Shown here one piece after another: positions 15,153 to 23,745 of a stretch of 64,000 nucleotides of DNA. The position numbers and the translations under genes are program-made. Numbering within the stretch: the first letter of the stretch is position 1; every line of letters begins with the position of its first letter. The stretch lies in assembly GCF_019443745.1 (NCBI RefSeq), contig NZ_CP050948.1:2980001-3044000 (forward strand). The letters run 5' to 3'. The stretch is from Iamia sp. SCSIO 61187. GTDB lineage: Bacteria; Actinomycetota; Acidimicrobiia; Acidimicrobiales; Iamiaceae. The notes beneath the pieces were generated by a model, which saw nothing but the letters and a program-made list of their open reading frames with translations, was not told the origin of the DNA and made no database searches.

Positions 15153-15324
15153 GTGGTGCCAGACGTGACCAACAGGGAGAGTGGTTGCGTCACCCGGTCA
15201 TGTCTGTCGCAGGGGCTGATGGTACGGGCGCAGGTCCTCGGGATCGCCCGTCGTCCGGAGGAGTGCGTCTCACCCCAAGTCGGTGGTAGGAGGAGGCGAC
15301 CGCCGACCGAGGAGGGGCGACGAC

Positions 15325-15501
15325 ATGGGGTTCTCTCTGCGATGCGGCGACGTGGTCCCGGGGTGCCCTGCGGAGGTGCAGGGCGAGACCGAGGAGCAGG
15401 TCCTGAGCCGGGCGGCCGAGCACGCACGGGTGGACCACGACATGGCATCGATGAGCGACGAGACGGTGGCCGCCGTCCGAGGCGCCATCCGCTCCTCCTG
15501 A
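15325..15501 (+). CDS. DUF1059 family small protein
   Basis: ATG 15,325 follows a gaggagggg motif and gives 58 residues beginning MGFSLRCGDVVPGCPAEVQG. The paired cysteines in LRCGDVVPGC, the ETEEQVLSRAAEHARVDHD helix and the final helix ending in VRGAIRSS are the full DUF1059 pattern. The family is small, soluble and of unknown function. It is the first chromosomal gene to the right of the element boundary. Confidence 0.85.
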   Translation: MGFSLRCGDVVPGCPAEVQGETEEQVLSRAAEHARVDHDMASMSDETVAAVRGAIRSS

Positions 15502-15913
15502 GCCCGCCATCGGTCGCACCGTCGGGCCCCGGGAGCGCGCCCCGTCCCGCCCGGCTGACCCACGACCCCCGGGGCGCGGACCGGATCGTCAGCCGAGCGG
15601 GAGGTCTGCGGTCGGACCGCGGCGACGCCGTCTCCGGTGCGGCTCGGCGTCGTGCGCACATCCCTACGGCTCGCGCGTGACGCAACTTGTCGCCGGTCCG
15701 GGCATGAGATGCACCCCATCCCCGCGCTGCGGCCCTGACGGGCCGCGGGCTGACGACCGGGCTGGGGCGTCACGGCCCGAGCGGAGGGACGGGCGCCGCC
15801 GGCGCACCGATCCCCCGTCGAGGGGATCCGGTCGCGGACGGCGAGGCCTCGCCCGGCCGGGGTCGAACTCATCGATGCCGTCGATGTGCCGATCCGAGGG
15901 GTCGGAGGACACC
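15502..15913. other. Non-coding stretch
   Basis: Very GC-rich, with overlapping frames on both strands but no motif or ribosome binding site until the ggagg at 15,904. I see no structured element here. Confidence 0.4.
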
Positions 15914-16129
15914 GTGACGAAACGACTGAAGCTGCTCTACCCAGACGAGCGCCCGACCACGGCCCCGGATGTCGTGTGGATGCCCGATGCTGCGAACCTC
16001 GACCTCGTCGTCGAGCGGTTCCCTGATGCAGCCGGGTACTTCGACCTGGACAACGGCGACCTCGAGGTTCGCCCGGGCGCCATCGACTCCGACGCCGTCA
16101 GGACCCAGATCTTCGGCCGTCTCCCCTAG
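15914..16129 (+). CDS. Small acidic hypothetical protein
   Basis: GTG 15,914 sits five bases after ggagg and gives 71 residues: TKRLKLLYPDERPTTAPDVV, then an acidic middle with ERFPDAAGYFDLDNGDLEV. No cysteines, no membrane segment. I do not recognise it. Its TAG overlaps the stop of the converging gene through a shared CTAG. Confidence 0.55.
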   Translation: MTKRLKLLYPDERPTTAPDVVWMPDAANLDLVVERFPDAAGYFDLDNGDLEVRPGAIDSDAVRTQIFGRLP

Positions 16130-16440
16130 GAGCCGACCTCACCCCGAGGTCGGAGTCTCGGGAGCGGGGCACCCGGTGCGCCCGGGCCGCTGCCGGCGCC
16201 GACCCGACCCCGGGAGGCCTCGGCTCCGGCGCACCGACGGTCCGGCGGAGCGAAGGAGAACCCCTCGAGGAGCGGCTTCGCCCGGTGCCGGTCGAAGGCG
16301 GCCATCGCCATGCCGGCTGTGCTCAGCGGCGGCGACTCCCAGCCGCAGGCGCACCGACCGCAGAACCGTCGCCCGTCGGGCCGCCCGTAGCCCGCCCAAC
16401 CGTGCCTCGTCACGACCGGCGTCGTCCTGCTGGCGTCCAT
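16126..16440 (-). CDS. Small hypothetical protein with a zinc-knuckle-like motif
   Basis: ATG 16,440-16,438 follows an excellent gaggagg site and gives 104 residues. The centre has RRFCGRCACGW, a short Cys-rich knuckle, followed by a helix (AGMAMAAFDRHRAKPLLEGF). The C-terminus is Gly/Pro/Arg-rich and probably disordered. No family is recognised. It reads away from the secreted propeller gene. Confidence 0.55.
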   Translation of the reverse strand: MDASRTTPVVTRHGWAGYGRPDGRRFCGRCACGWESPPLSTAGMAMAAFDRHRAKPLLEGFSFAPPDRRCAGAEASRGRVGAGSGPGAPGAPLPRLRPRGEVGS

Positions 16441-16803
16441 CTGACCTCCTCGACCAGAGACGTCCACCACGCCGACGGTGGGCATCGGCCGTGACCCCTG
16501 GCTCGTCGAGCGAGTATGCGCCCGCACCCTGCGGTCCACCAGAGCCCGACCGGGGGGCAGGATCGCCCGCCCGATCGGGTGGTCCTGGGCACCCAAGGGG
16601 CGCAAGGGGCCAGGGCACCCTGTCGGCCTGTCGACGGGGCCCGACGGACGGTCGCGGGGGTCGGACCCTCGCCGGCGCCGCGGCCGGGCCTGCCCTCACA
16701 CGGGTGATGGGGGCTCGTCCGGGCTGCGGAGCCGCCAGGCGATCCGCTGTCGGAGGATGACCGGAGGACGGCGCCCGCAGCGCCGTGAGGGAGGAGACGC
16801 ACG
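16441..16803. other. Divergent intergenic region
   Basis: 363 bases between the leftward zinc-knuckle gene and the rightward secreted propeller gene. It should hold both promoters. I find no clear -35/-10 pair beyond weak matches; the ribosome binding sites at both edges are clear. Confidence 0.4.
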
Positions 16804-18963
16804 GTGACGCTCACCGGGTCGGGCGGCAGGTGGGCGAGGCGCCTGGCTGTCGTCGGCCTCGTCATCGGCGTCCTCGCACCGGCACCCGGCACGGCCGAGG
16901 CGGTCGCCGCCGATCCCGGCGACGTGGGTTGGGAGGGCCCGTCGTACCAAGGGGCAGCAGGGTCGCCGAGTGGTTCGAAGCCGCAGAGCAAGGTCTGGTT
17001 CAACGATGGCCTGTGGTGGGCCACGCTCTTCGACGAGGGCACCGGCGACTTCCACATCTTCCGCCTCGACGTCGCGGCGCGCTCCTGGGTCGACACCGGG
17101 ACCCTCGTCGACACCAGGCCGAACAGCCGCTCCGACGCCCTGTGGACCGGCGAGCACCTCTACGTCGCGAACCACGTCTTCGCCGAGAGCGGCGGATCCA
17201 CCGGGAGCGCCGCACAGCTGAGGCGCTTCAGCTACGACCGGGGCGCACGGCGCTACACCCTCGACGCCGGGTTCCCGGTGGTGATCAACGACGTGCGCAG
17301 CGAGACGCTGGTGATCGACCGGGAGCCCACGGGGCGGCTGTGGGCGACCTGGGTCCAGGATCGGACCGTCTACGTGAACCACACCACGACCGACGACCGC
17401 ACCTGGGCGACGCCGTTCCCGCTCCCGGTCGCGGCCGGTGAGGTCACCTCGGACGACATCTCCGCGGTGGTGGCCTTCGCGAACGACCGCATCGGGGTCA
17501 TGTGGAGCAACCAGGGTCACGACTCGATGTACTTCGCGCAGCACCTCAACACGGCCGCGCCGGGGACGTGGATGGCCCAGGAGGTCGCCTACACCGGCAC
17601 CGACCTGGCGGACGACCACATCAACCTGGCGTCGGTGCAGGACCTGGGCGGACGAGTGCTCGCTGCTGTGAAGACCTCTCGCTCTGGCTCCGACGTGCTG
17701 ACCCACCTGCTCGACCGGGACTGGTCGACCGGTCGGTGGACGAGCCACACCTTCGGCCGGGCCTCGGACAACCACACGCGACCCATCGCCGTCGTCGACG
17801 CCGAGCACCAGAACGTCCACATGTTCGCCACGAGCGGGCAGAGCGGGGGGTCCATCTACGAGAAGACCGCGCCCCTGGCGAGCCTCGAGTTCCCGACCGG
17901 CAAGGGCACGCCCGTCCTCACCGACGCGAGCAGCCCGGACCTGAACAACGCCACCTCGACGAAGCAGAACGTGAGCTCCGCCACCGGTCTCGTCGTCCTG
18001 GCCACCAACGACAGCACCCGTCGCTACTGGACGCACTACGACCCCCTGGGAGGCCCGTCCCCGCCACCCGGGCCGGAGGCGCCCGTCGCCTCGTTCGCCC
18101 TCGCACCCACCTCCGGGCCGGCTCCGCTCGACGTCGCCTTCACCGACACCTCCACCGGGGCTCCGACGTCGTGGAGCTGGTCGTTCGGTGACGGTGCCAC
18201 CTCGACCACCCAGCACCCCACGCACCGCTACACCGCCCCCGGGACCTACGACGTCGCCCTCACGGTCACGAACGCCGTCGGCCCGTCGACGACGACGCTC
18301 GTGCGCGCTGTGACCGTCGCCGTCGCGCCCGACCCCGCCTCTGCGTTCGTCACCGCGGCCTACACCGACCTCCTCGGTCGTGTCCCGACCTCGGAGGAGC
18401 ACGATCGCCACGTCGCATCCATCCGTGCCGGCGGATCCCGGTCTGCGCTCGCTCGCGAGCTGGTCGTCACCGACGATCGCCTGGCGAAGATCGTCGGCGA
18501 CCTCTACCGGGACACGCTCGGAAGGGACCCCGATGACGCCGGGCAGGCCTTCTGGGTCGAGCGCCTGCGCGCCGGCGAGCAGACGGTCGCCGAGGTGACG
18601 GCCACCTTCTACGCATCTGCCGAGCACTTCACCGGCCTCGGGGGCGGGACCATCCCGACGTGGGTCGACCACCTCTACCAGCACGTGCTGGGCCGAGCAC
18701 CCGACCCGGGAGGCCGGGACTTCTGGGTCGATCGGGCGTCGCGGCTCGGCCGCCGCTCCGTCGCCCTGTCGCTCCACGAGAGCCTCGAGTCCCGTCGCGG
18801 CCGGGTGACCGACCTCTACCTCGAGCTCCTCGGGCGCGACCCGGACACCGAAGGGCTCGCCTACTGGGCCGACCACCTGCGGCGCCGCGGGGACCTGGCC
18901 CTGGCCACCCACCTCGTGGCGTCCTCCGAGTACCTCACCCGGGCCCAGACCCGGTTCGCCTGA
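16804..18963 (+). CDS. Secreted propeller-PKD-DUF4214 protein
   Basis: The 719-residue product starts with GTG after ggagac. A signal peptide (basic start, hydrophobic core, AEAVAA) is followed by a long BNR/sialidase-like propeller (about 45-415) rich in W and D-x-G turns. A proline linker leads to a PKD domain (about 425-505; WSWSFGDGATS, HRYTAPGTYDVALTV). DUF4214 repeats follow (about 512-719) with LLGRVPTSEE, TLGRDPDDAGQAFW, VLGRAPDPGGRDFW and LLGRDPDTEGLAYW. The catalytic residues of true sialidases are not evident. A surface binding or glycan-related role is inferred. Confidence 0.85.
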   Translation: MTLTGSGGRWARRLAVVGLVIGVLAPAPGTAEAVAADPGDVGWEGPSYQGAAGSPSGSKPQSKVWFNDGLWWATLFDEGTGDFHIFRLDVAARSWVDTGTLVDTRPNSRSDALWTGEHLYVANHVFAESGGSTGSAAQLRRFSYDRGARRYTLDAGFPVVINDVRSETLVIDREPTGRLWATWVQDRTVYVNHTTTDDRTWATPFPLPVAAGEVTSDDISAVVAFANDRIGVMWSNQGHDSMYFAQHLNTAAPGTWMAQEVAYTGTDLADDHINLASVQDLGGRVLAAVKTSRSGSDVLTHLLDRDWSTGRWTSHTFGRASDNHTRPIAVVDAEHQNVHMFATSGQSGGSIYEKTAPLASLEFPTGKGTPVLTDASSPDLNNATSTKQNVSSATGLVVLATNDSTRRYWTHYDPLGGPSPPPGPEAPVASFALAPTSGPAPLDVAFTDTSTGAPTSWSWSFGDGATSTTQHPTHRYTAPGTYDVALTVTNAVGPSTTTLVRAVTVAVAPDPASAFVTAAYTDLLGRVPTSEEHDRHVASIRAGGSRSALARELVVTDDRLAKIVGDLYRDTLGRDPDDAGQAFWVERLRAGEQTVAEVTATFYASAEHFTGLGGGTIPTWVDHLYQHVLGRAPDPGGRDFWVDRASRLGRRSVALSLHESLESRRGRVTDLYLELLGRDPDTEGLAYWADHLRRRGDLALATHLVASSEYLTRAQTRFA

Positions 18964-18999
18964 TCCGAGGACGACCGCTCCGGGGCGCCGAGCCCGCGG

Positions 19000-19005
19000 T
19001 ACGAT
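19000..19005 (+). promoter_or_regulatory. -10-like hexamer of the lipoprotein gene
   Basis: TACGAT lies 28 bases before the ATG at 19,034, with aaggagg in between. No -35 is obvious. Confidence 0.35.
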
Positions 19006-19033
19006 GGTGGCACACGTCACAAGGAGGGTTGGG

Positions 19034-19606
19034 ATGCGCCAGCCTCGTCGCCGCACCGTCCTCGCCGGAGCCCTGGGCATCGTGGTGATGCTCCTCGTCA
19101 GCGCCTGCGACGTCCTCCCACCGGCGCCGCCGGGGGGCGAGACGGCGAGCTGCGACGACATCGGCTGGGGGTCGGGCGCCAAGACGGCCGCCCGGATGTC
19201 CACCGCACCGATCACCGGCGTGCGGGCGGGCCGCCACCACTGCTACGACCGCCTGGTGATCGACCTCGGCGCCACGCCGGCCGCCGGCTGGTACGTCGCC
19301 TACGGCACCGTCAGCGAGCCGGGGTCGGGCCAGGTCGTGCCCGTGCGCGGGACCGACATGGGCGTCGTCGTCCGGGCCCCGGCCCACGACGCGGACTACA
19401 ACCCGACCTACGCCCCGGCGAACCCGTCCGAGGCGGTCGACGTCACCGGCTTCTCCACCTTCCGCCAGGTGGCCTTCCTCGAGAGCTTCGAGGGCCAGAC
19501 GACCTTCGCCCTCGGGGTCCGGGCCCGGCTCCCCTTCCGGGTCTTCGCCACCGAGCACACCGGTCGGGCCCAGCTCGTCGTCGACGTCGCCCACCGCTGG
19601 CCCTGA
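19034..19606 (+). CDS. Lipoprotein with AMIN-like domain
   Basis: ATG 19,034 is seven bases after aaggagg. The 190-residue protein has a basic start, a hydrophobic helix and a lipobox (LLVSAC), so Cys26 or so should be lipidated and the protein held on the outer face of the membrane. The rest contains a region (HHCYDRLVIDLGATPAAGWYVAYG ... LVVDVAHRW, written in part) that fits the AMIN-like domain found in actinobacterial lipoproteins. It probably binds cell-envelope polymers. It stands alone between the propeller gene and rsfS. Confidence 0.75.
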   Translation: MRQPRRRTVLAGALGIVVMLLVSACDVLPPAPPGGETASCDDIGWGSGAKTAARMSTAPITGVRAGRHHCYDRLVIDLGATPAAGWYVAYGTVSEPGSGQVVPVRGTDMGVVVRAPAHDADYNPTYAPANPSEAVDVTGFSTFRQVAFLESFEGQTTFALGVRARLPFRVFATEHTGRAQLVVDVAHRWP

Positions 19607-19642
19607 GCGGCCGGAGGGCTGCGCGGGCCGCCCGGCGGCCGA

Positions 19643-20011
19643 TCAGGCGGGAGCGGGGGCCCAGGCCACCCGGGGGACGTCGGCCCAGAGCCGCTCGAGG
19701 TCGTAGAACGACCGGGCCTCGTCGAGGAAGACGTGGGCGACCCAGTCGCCGTAGTCCATCAGCACCCACCGCAGGTCGTCGCGACCCTCGATGCGGATCG
19801 GCCGCACGCCGTGCTCCTGGGCGACCCTCTCCTCGATCTCGTCGACGACGGCGCGGACGAGACGGGGGTTGGTGGCGCTGGTGATCACGAACAGCTCGGT
19901 GATCCCCAGGACCTCCCCGACCCGGAGGACCACGGTGCTCGTCCCGCCCTTGGCGTCGGCGGCGCGCGCCGCGGCGAGCGCCGGGCCGTCGGTGTCGCTC
20001 GGCTCAGCCAC
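19643..20011 (-). CDS. rsfS: Ribosomal silencing factor RsfS
   Basis: The 122-residue protein shows the full RsfS/Iojap core: VVLRVGEVLGITELFVITSA, then LVRAVVDEIEERVAQEHG, then GRDDLRWVLMDYGDWVAHVF and the FYDLERLWAD end. RsfS binds ribosomal protein L14 and blocks subunit joining when nutrients are short. Its start lies inside the end of the LytR_C gene (8-base overlap), the common actinobacterial order nadD - LytR_C - rsfS. Confidence 0.95.
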   Translation of the reverse strand: MAEPSDTDGPALAAARAADAKGGTSTVVLRVGEVLGITELFVITSATNPRLVRAVVDEIEERVAQEHGVRPIRIEGRDDLRWVLMDYGDWVAHVFLDEARSFYDLERLWADVPRVAWAPAPA

Positions 20012-21959
20012 CGCCGTCCTCCTGCTCCTGGTACCGCGACAGCACGTCGCTCCCGATGGTGATCACCATGTCCTCGGCCTCCGCCTCGGCCCGTCGGGCC
20101 GACATCTCGTCGATCTCCGCAGTCTCGCCCAACAGCTCCTGCAGGGCCTCAGCCTCCTCCCGCCAGTCGTCGCCGGCGTACTCGATGAGCGTGTCCTCCT
20201 GGCCGAAGGCGTCGGCGTTGCCGAGGGTGCTGAGCGACCCACCGGCGAGGATGAGGTCCCGCATGAGCGGCATCGGCAGGGTCTCCCCCACGGCACCGTT
20301 GAGCAGCTTGATGCCGAACCGCCGGCCCGCTCGCGGCGAGACCGGGAAGGGGACGGCGTCGATGACCTGCTCCTCCATGTTGGGACCGGGGACGTAGAAC
20401 GGCGCCTGCATGAAGGTCACCGGGATCCCGGCCTCGACGTCGAGCGTCTCGACCACGGGCTCACCGTCGGCCAGCTCCCGGAGGAACGAGCCCATGCCGG
20501 TGACGGCGCCGCCGATGGGCTCGCTGACCGTCGCCTCGCCGATCGCCTCCAGCCACGCCGCCCACACGTCGCGGAGGCGCTCGAGGTGGGCGATCTCGGG
20601 CTCGCCCTCGCGCGTGGCCCGCATGTAGGGCCCGACCTGGTCGGCGGCCAGGCTCACGGGGCCCTCGAAGGTGGTGCCGTCATCGGCGACCACGGGGTCG
20701 TTCACCGTCAGCTCGAGCGGCGCGACGGGGGCCACGAGCGTGGCCAGGCTCTCGTCGGTGACGTCGATGATCGGCGGCGGCACCGAGACGCCGATGACGT
20801 CCTCGAAGCCCCGCCGGAACGAGTCGTCGTCGCCGGTCTGCTCCCAGGCCTCGATGACGGTGTTGAAGACGGTCCGCTGGGGCTCGTGGATCTGGAGGGT
20901 GAGCGGCATGAGCAGGACCGTGCCGCCCCCGTCGGCGGCACCGAGCGAGAGGACCGTGGCCGACACCGGGGCGCCCTCGGCGTCGCGGTGGACGACCAGG
21001 CCGGTCGGCGTCGGGTTCACCAGCGCCCGGTAGCCCGGCTCCGACGCGTCGATCCCGCCCTCGACCACCACGCCGCCGCGGCTGTCGAGCAGACGGTCCT
21101 TGCCGACCCAGCCCAGGGCCGGGACGGCGGCGACCAGCAGGGCCAGGGCCAGGCCGAAGGCGACCGCCCGCAGCGTGACCCGCGGGGCCCTGACGCCGCC
21201 CTCGCCGACGGGGGCGTCGTCGGCCTCGCCGTCGTCGCCGGCAGGCGGCGGGGGCGGTGCGGCGGTCGGCGTCGAGGCGGCGGCCGGCGGAGGTGGAGGT
21301 GGAGGTGGAGGACCCTCGATGGGGGCCGTCGGGGCCGCCGGGGCCGGCGCCGCGGCGTCGACGCGAGGAGCCTTCTCCAGCGTCGGGGCGGCAGGCGCCG
21401 GTGGTGAGGCCTTCGCCCGCACCGGGGCGGCGGGGGCCGGGACCGGTGGAGTGGGGGCCGGCGGCGGGGAGGCTGGCTGGGGGGCGGGTCGCGACGGCGG
21501 CTCCGTGCCCTCCGAACGGCTCCACGACCGGCCGGGCTGCTTGCGCAGCGGCCCGGTCGACGGGCCGGGGGGCGGGGCGGTGATCGGCGCCGGCTGCGCC
21601 TGGGCCCGCAGGGCGGCGCGAGCCTCGGCCAGGACCTCGTCGTCGCCGTCGTGGGCGGTCGGCCGGGGCGGGCGCACCGGGGAGGGGCTCGTCCGGCCGG
21701 GGCGCGACGCGGCGGCGTCGTCCGCCGAGGGGACCGACGGGATCGACGGGATCGGCTGGGTGGCGTCGGGGTCGGCGGCCGGTGGCTCCGGCGGGGTGGC
21801 GGCGGGACGACGGCCGACGTCCCCGGGCCCGTCGGGGGCGGGGGCGGGGACGGGCGGAGGCGCCTCCGGCTCGTCCACCACATCGGCCAGGAGGGCGGCG
21901 AGCCGGGACGCGGCGTCGGAGCGGGCGCTCCCGCCACCGTCGGATGGCCGGTCGCTCAT
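20004..21959 (-). CDS. LytR_C-domain membrane protein with long Pro-rich head
   Basis: ATG 21,959-21,957 (MSDRPSDGGG) gives about 651 residues. The first 260 are Pro/Ala-rich and likely disordered in the cytoplasm. A membrane helix follows (VAFGLALALLVAAVPALGWV). Outside the membrane there is an LCP-like region (TVLLMPLTLQIHEPQRTVFN) and then a LytR_C domain with GIKLLNGAVGETLPMPLMRD. The arginines expected in a working LCP phosphotransferase site are not evident, so catalytic ability is doubtful. It sits between nadD and rsfS, its usual place in actinobacteria. A TATCGT hexamer seven bases upstream suggests a leaderless start. Confidence 0.8.
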   Translation of the reverse strand: MSDRPSDGGGSARSDAASRLAALLADVVDEPEAPPPVPAPAPDGPGDVGRRPAATPPEPPAADPDATQPIPSIPSVPSADDAAASRPGRTSPSPVRPPRPTAHDGDDEVLAEARAALRAQAQPAPITAPPPGPSTGPLRKQPGRSWSRSEGTEPPSRPAPQPASPPPAPTPPVPAPAAPVRAKASPPAPAAPTLEKAPRVDAAAPAPAAPTAPIEGPPPPPPPPPAAASTPTAAPPPPPAGDDGEADDAPVGEGGVRAPRVTLRAVAFGLALALLVAAVPALGWVGKDRLLDSRGGVVVEGGIDASEPGYRALVNPTPTGLVVHRDAEGAPVSATVLSLGAADGGGTVLLMPLTLQIHEPQRTVFNTVIEAWEQTGDDDSFRRGFEDVIGVSVPPPIIDVTDESLATLVAPVAPLELTVNDPVVADDGTTFEGPVSLAADQVGPYMRATREGEPEIAHLERLRDVWAAWLEAIGEATVSEPIGGAVTGMGSFLRELADGEPVVETLDVEAGIPVTFMQAPFYVPGPNMEEQVIDAVPFPVSPRAGRRFGIKLLNGAVGETLPMPLMRDLILAGGSLSTLGNADAFGQEDTLIEYAGDDWREEAEALQELLGETAEIDEMSARRAEAEAEDMVITIGSDVLSRYQEQEDGGG

Positions 21960-21966
21960 CGCCACC

Positions 21967-21972
21967 ACGATA
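21967..21972 (-). promoter_or_regulatory. -10-like hexamer of the LytR_C gene
   Basis: Minus-strand TATCGT ends seven bases before the ATG at 21,959. No ribosome binding site lies between. Confidence 0.4.
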
Positions 21973-22005
21973 GAGGGCAGCCCTTCCGCTGAGCAGACAC
22001 CCTGG

Positions 22006-22635
22006 TCAGACCGGCTCAGGATCGCGGTAGAGCCCGTGCCGGGCGACCAGGGCGGCGACGCCGGGGGCGACGAGCGGGACGAGCGGGAGCCCGGCGGCGG
22101 CCCGGTGGCGGAGCTCGGTGCTCGACACGTCGATCCGCCGCATGGGGACCACGTGGGCGCGGGCGCCGCCGCCGAGGTCGGGGGCGGGGCGGTCGGCGGG
22201 CATGACGCCGGCCCGGTCCACGAGGGCGAGCTCGACCGCGGCCACCAGCTCCTCGTGGCGCTCCCACGTCGGGAGCCCGGCGGCCGCGTCCCGCCCCATG
22301 ATGAGGACGAGGTCGCGCTCGGGGTCGTCGGCCCGGAGCTGGTCCACCGTGTCGATCGTGTACGAGGGACCGGCCCGTCGGACCTCGACGTCGCTGACCC
22401 CGAGGCCGGGGACGCCGTCCACCGCGGCCTCGGTCAGGGCCAGCCGCACCCCCGCGGGGGTGACCCGGCGGTCGCGCTTCTGCCACGGGTCGCCCGCCGG
22501 GACCAGCCACACCTCGTCGAGGTCCAGCGCCTCGCCCACGCTCATGGCTGCGACCACGTGGCCGATGTGAGGTGGGTCGAAGGTGCCCCCTAGCAGCCCG
22601 ACGCGCCGACGCCTCACCTCGGTGACCCAAGTCAC
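22006..22635 (-). CDS. nadD: Nicotinate-nucleotide adenylyltransferase
   Basis: The 209-residue protein has the nucleotidyltransferase signature GGTFDPPHIGH near residue 16, PAGDPWQKRDRRVTPAG, and the C-terminal RRIDVSSTELRHR block (SSTxLR). It makes deamido-NAD from nicotinate mononucleotide and ATP in NAD synthesis. The start may be GTG 22,635 or a later GTG (VTEVRRRR). It is separated from the LytR_C gene by 46 bases and is read in the same direction. Confidence 0.93.
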   Translation of the reverse strand: MTWVTEVRRRRVGLLGGTFDPPHIGHVVAAMSVGEALDLDEVWLVPAGDPWQKRDRRVTPAGVRLALTEAAVDGVPGLGVSDVEVRRAGPSYTIDTVDQLRADDPERDLVLIMGRDAAAGLPTWERHEELVAAVELALVDRAGVMPADRPAPDLGGGARAHVVPMRRIDVSSTELRHRAAAGLPLVPLVAPGVAALVARHGLYRDPEPV

Positions 22636-22754
22636 CAGCGTGACCGGAAGGTCAGGGGTAGGGGCACGGTTGAACGCTAGCCACCCCTCCTACCCGGCCG
22701 GATCCCCTGGTCAGGCGGAATACCGGAGGGGGGTCAGAAGTTGAAGGTGACGCA

Positions 22755-23600
22755 ATGAGCGACTCAGTTGGACAGTACCTGAACGAGATCGGCCTGGTCC
22801 CCCTGCTCACCGCCGACGAGGAGCGGGAGCTGGCCCAGGTGATCGAGAAGGGCGTGGCGGCTCGGACCCGCCTCGCCGAGGAAGGCGACCTCGACCCCGC
22901 CGAGGCCCGCGAGCTGCGCCGGGCCGACCGGGCCGCGGCCAAGGCCAAGGACCGGTTCATCCGGGCCAACCTGCGCCTCGTGGTCAGCGTGGCCCGCCGC
23001 TACCCCCTGCCCCCCGGCATGGAGCTCCTGGACCTGGTCCAGGAGGGCAACATCGGGCTCGAGCACGCGGTCGACAAGTTCGACTGGCGCAAGGGCTTCA
23101 AGTTCTCCACCTACGCCACCTTCTGGATCCGCCAGGCCATCGGCCGGGCCCTCGACCAGAAGGCGAGCCTCATCCGGCTCCCGGGTGATCGCTCGGCCAG
23201 CCTGCGGGCGGCGCTGCGGCAGGTGTCCGGCGACGGCGACGAGCTCGACGACGAGCACGCCACCCTGCACCGGCTCACCACGCCGACCTCGCTCGACCGC
23301 ACGGTGGGCGACGACGACGGCAACGAGCTGATCGACCTCCTGGCCGACGACAACGCCGGCCCCGAGCACATCGTGATGGCCCGGGCCGAGGAGGACTACG
23401 CCACCGGCCTGCTCGAGGTCCTCGAGCCCCGGGCCCGCTACGCCGTCGAGCAGCGGTTCGGCATCAACGACGGGCGCAAGCGCTCCTACCGCGAGGTCGG
23501 CGACGAGCTGGGCGTGACCGCCGAGGCCGCTCGCCGGCTGGTGAAGCGGGCGGTCCACACCGTCCGCTCCGAGGCCGAGGCCCGGATCTCGGCCGCCTGA
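22755..23600 (+). CDS. Sigma-70 family (RpoD-like, group 2) sigma factor
   Basis: The 281-residue protein begins with a region 1.2-like segment (DSVGQYLNEIGLVPLLTADE). Region 2 is strong: ANLRLVVSVARRYP, LDLVQEGNIGLEHAVDKFDW and FKFSTYATFWIRQAIGRAL. Region 3 is shortened, and region 4 has the helix-turn-helix SYREVGDELGVTAEAARRLV. There is no region 1.1 and the protein is much shorter than a housekeeping sigma, so it is a group 2 or SigB-like alternative factor. Its gene diverges from nadD, with about 120 bases between them. Confidence 0.9.
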   Translation: MSDSVGQYLNEIGLVPLLTADEERELAQVIEKGVAARTRLAEEGDLDPAEARELRRADRAAAKAKDRFIRANLRLVVSVARRYPLPPGMELLDLVQEGNIGLEHAVDKFDWRKGFKFSTYATFWIRQAIGRALDQKASLIRLPGDRSASLRAALRQVSGDGDELDDEHATLHRLTTPTSLDRTVGDDDGNELIDLLADDNAGPEHIVMARAEEDYATGLLEVLEPRARYAVEQRFGINDGRKRSYREVGDELGVTAEAARRLVKRAVHTVRSEAEARISAA

Positions 23601-23646
23601 CCCTCCGGACGGCGCGTTCTGCGTCGTCTACCCGCAGAAGACCGGC

Positions 23647-23673
23647 GACGGCTGCGCGATGTGCGCAGCCGTC
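23647..23673 (+). promoter_or_regulatory. 11-bp hairpin before DAHP synthase
   Basis: GACGGCTGCGC (23,647-23,657) and GCGCAGCCGTC (23,663-23,673) form a perfect stem with a 5-base loop. It lies 47 bases after the sigma stop and 73 before the aro start. No T-run follows and the short frame over it has no Trp/Phe/Tyr codon cluster. It may be the sigma terminator or a leader structure. Confidence 0.45.
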
Positions 23674-23745
23674 ATCGCGTCAGCCCAGGACCGGTGCGCG
23701 CATTCGCGCTTTGCGTCCGGGGCCGAGACCAGCGAGGCTTGCCCC

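Larger units (their letters stand above)
14875..15324. other. Element boundary region without genes
   Basis: The stretch holds the integrase promoter, the attachment site copy of the tRNA-Ala 3' end (15,011-15,041) and a strong hairpin (15,121-15,152). No protein gene is supported; frames crossing it are antisense to the tRNA fragment. Confidence 0.6.

Noticed and set aside
14605-15680. Open frames over the integrase start and attachment site
   Set aside because: They include the antisense translation of the tRNA fragment (MELRGIEPLTSSMPW), a known artefact of tRNA ends.
22650-22700. Hairpin-like pair ggtagggg / cccctcctacc before the sigma gene
   Set aside because: It lies in the divergent nadD-sigma region; the pairing has a mismatch and a long loop, too weak to list as a site.
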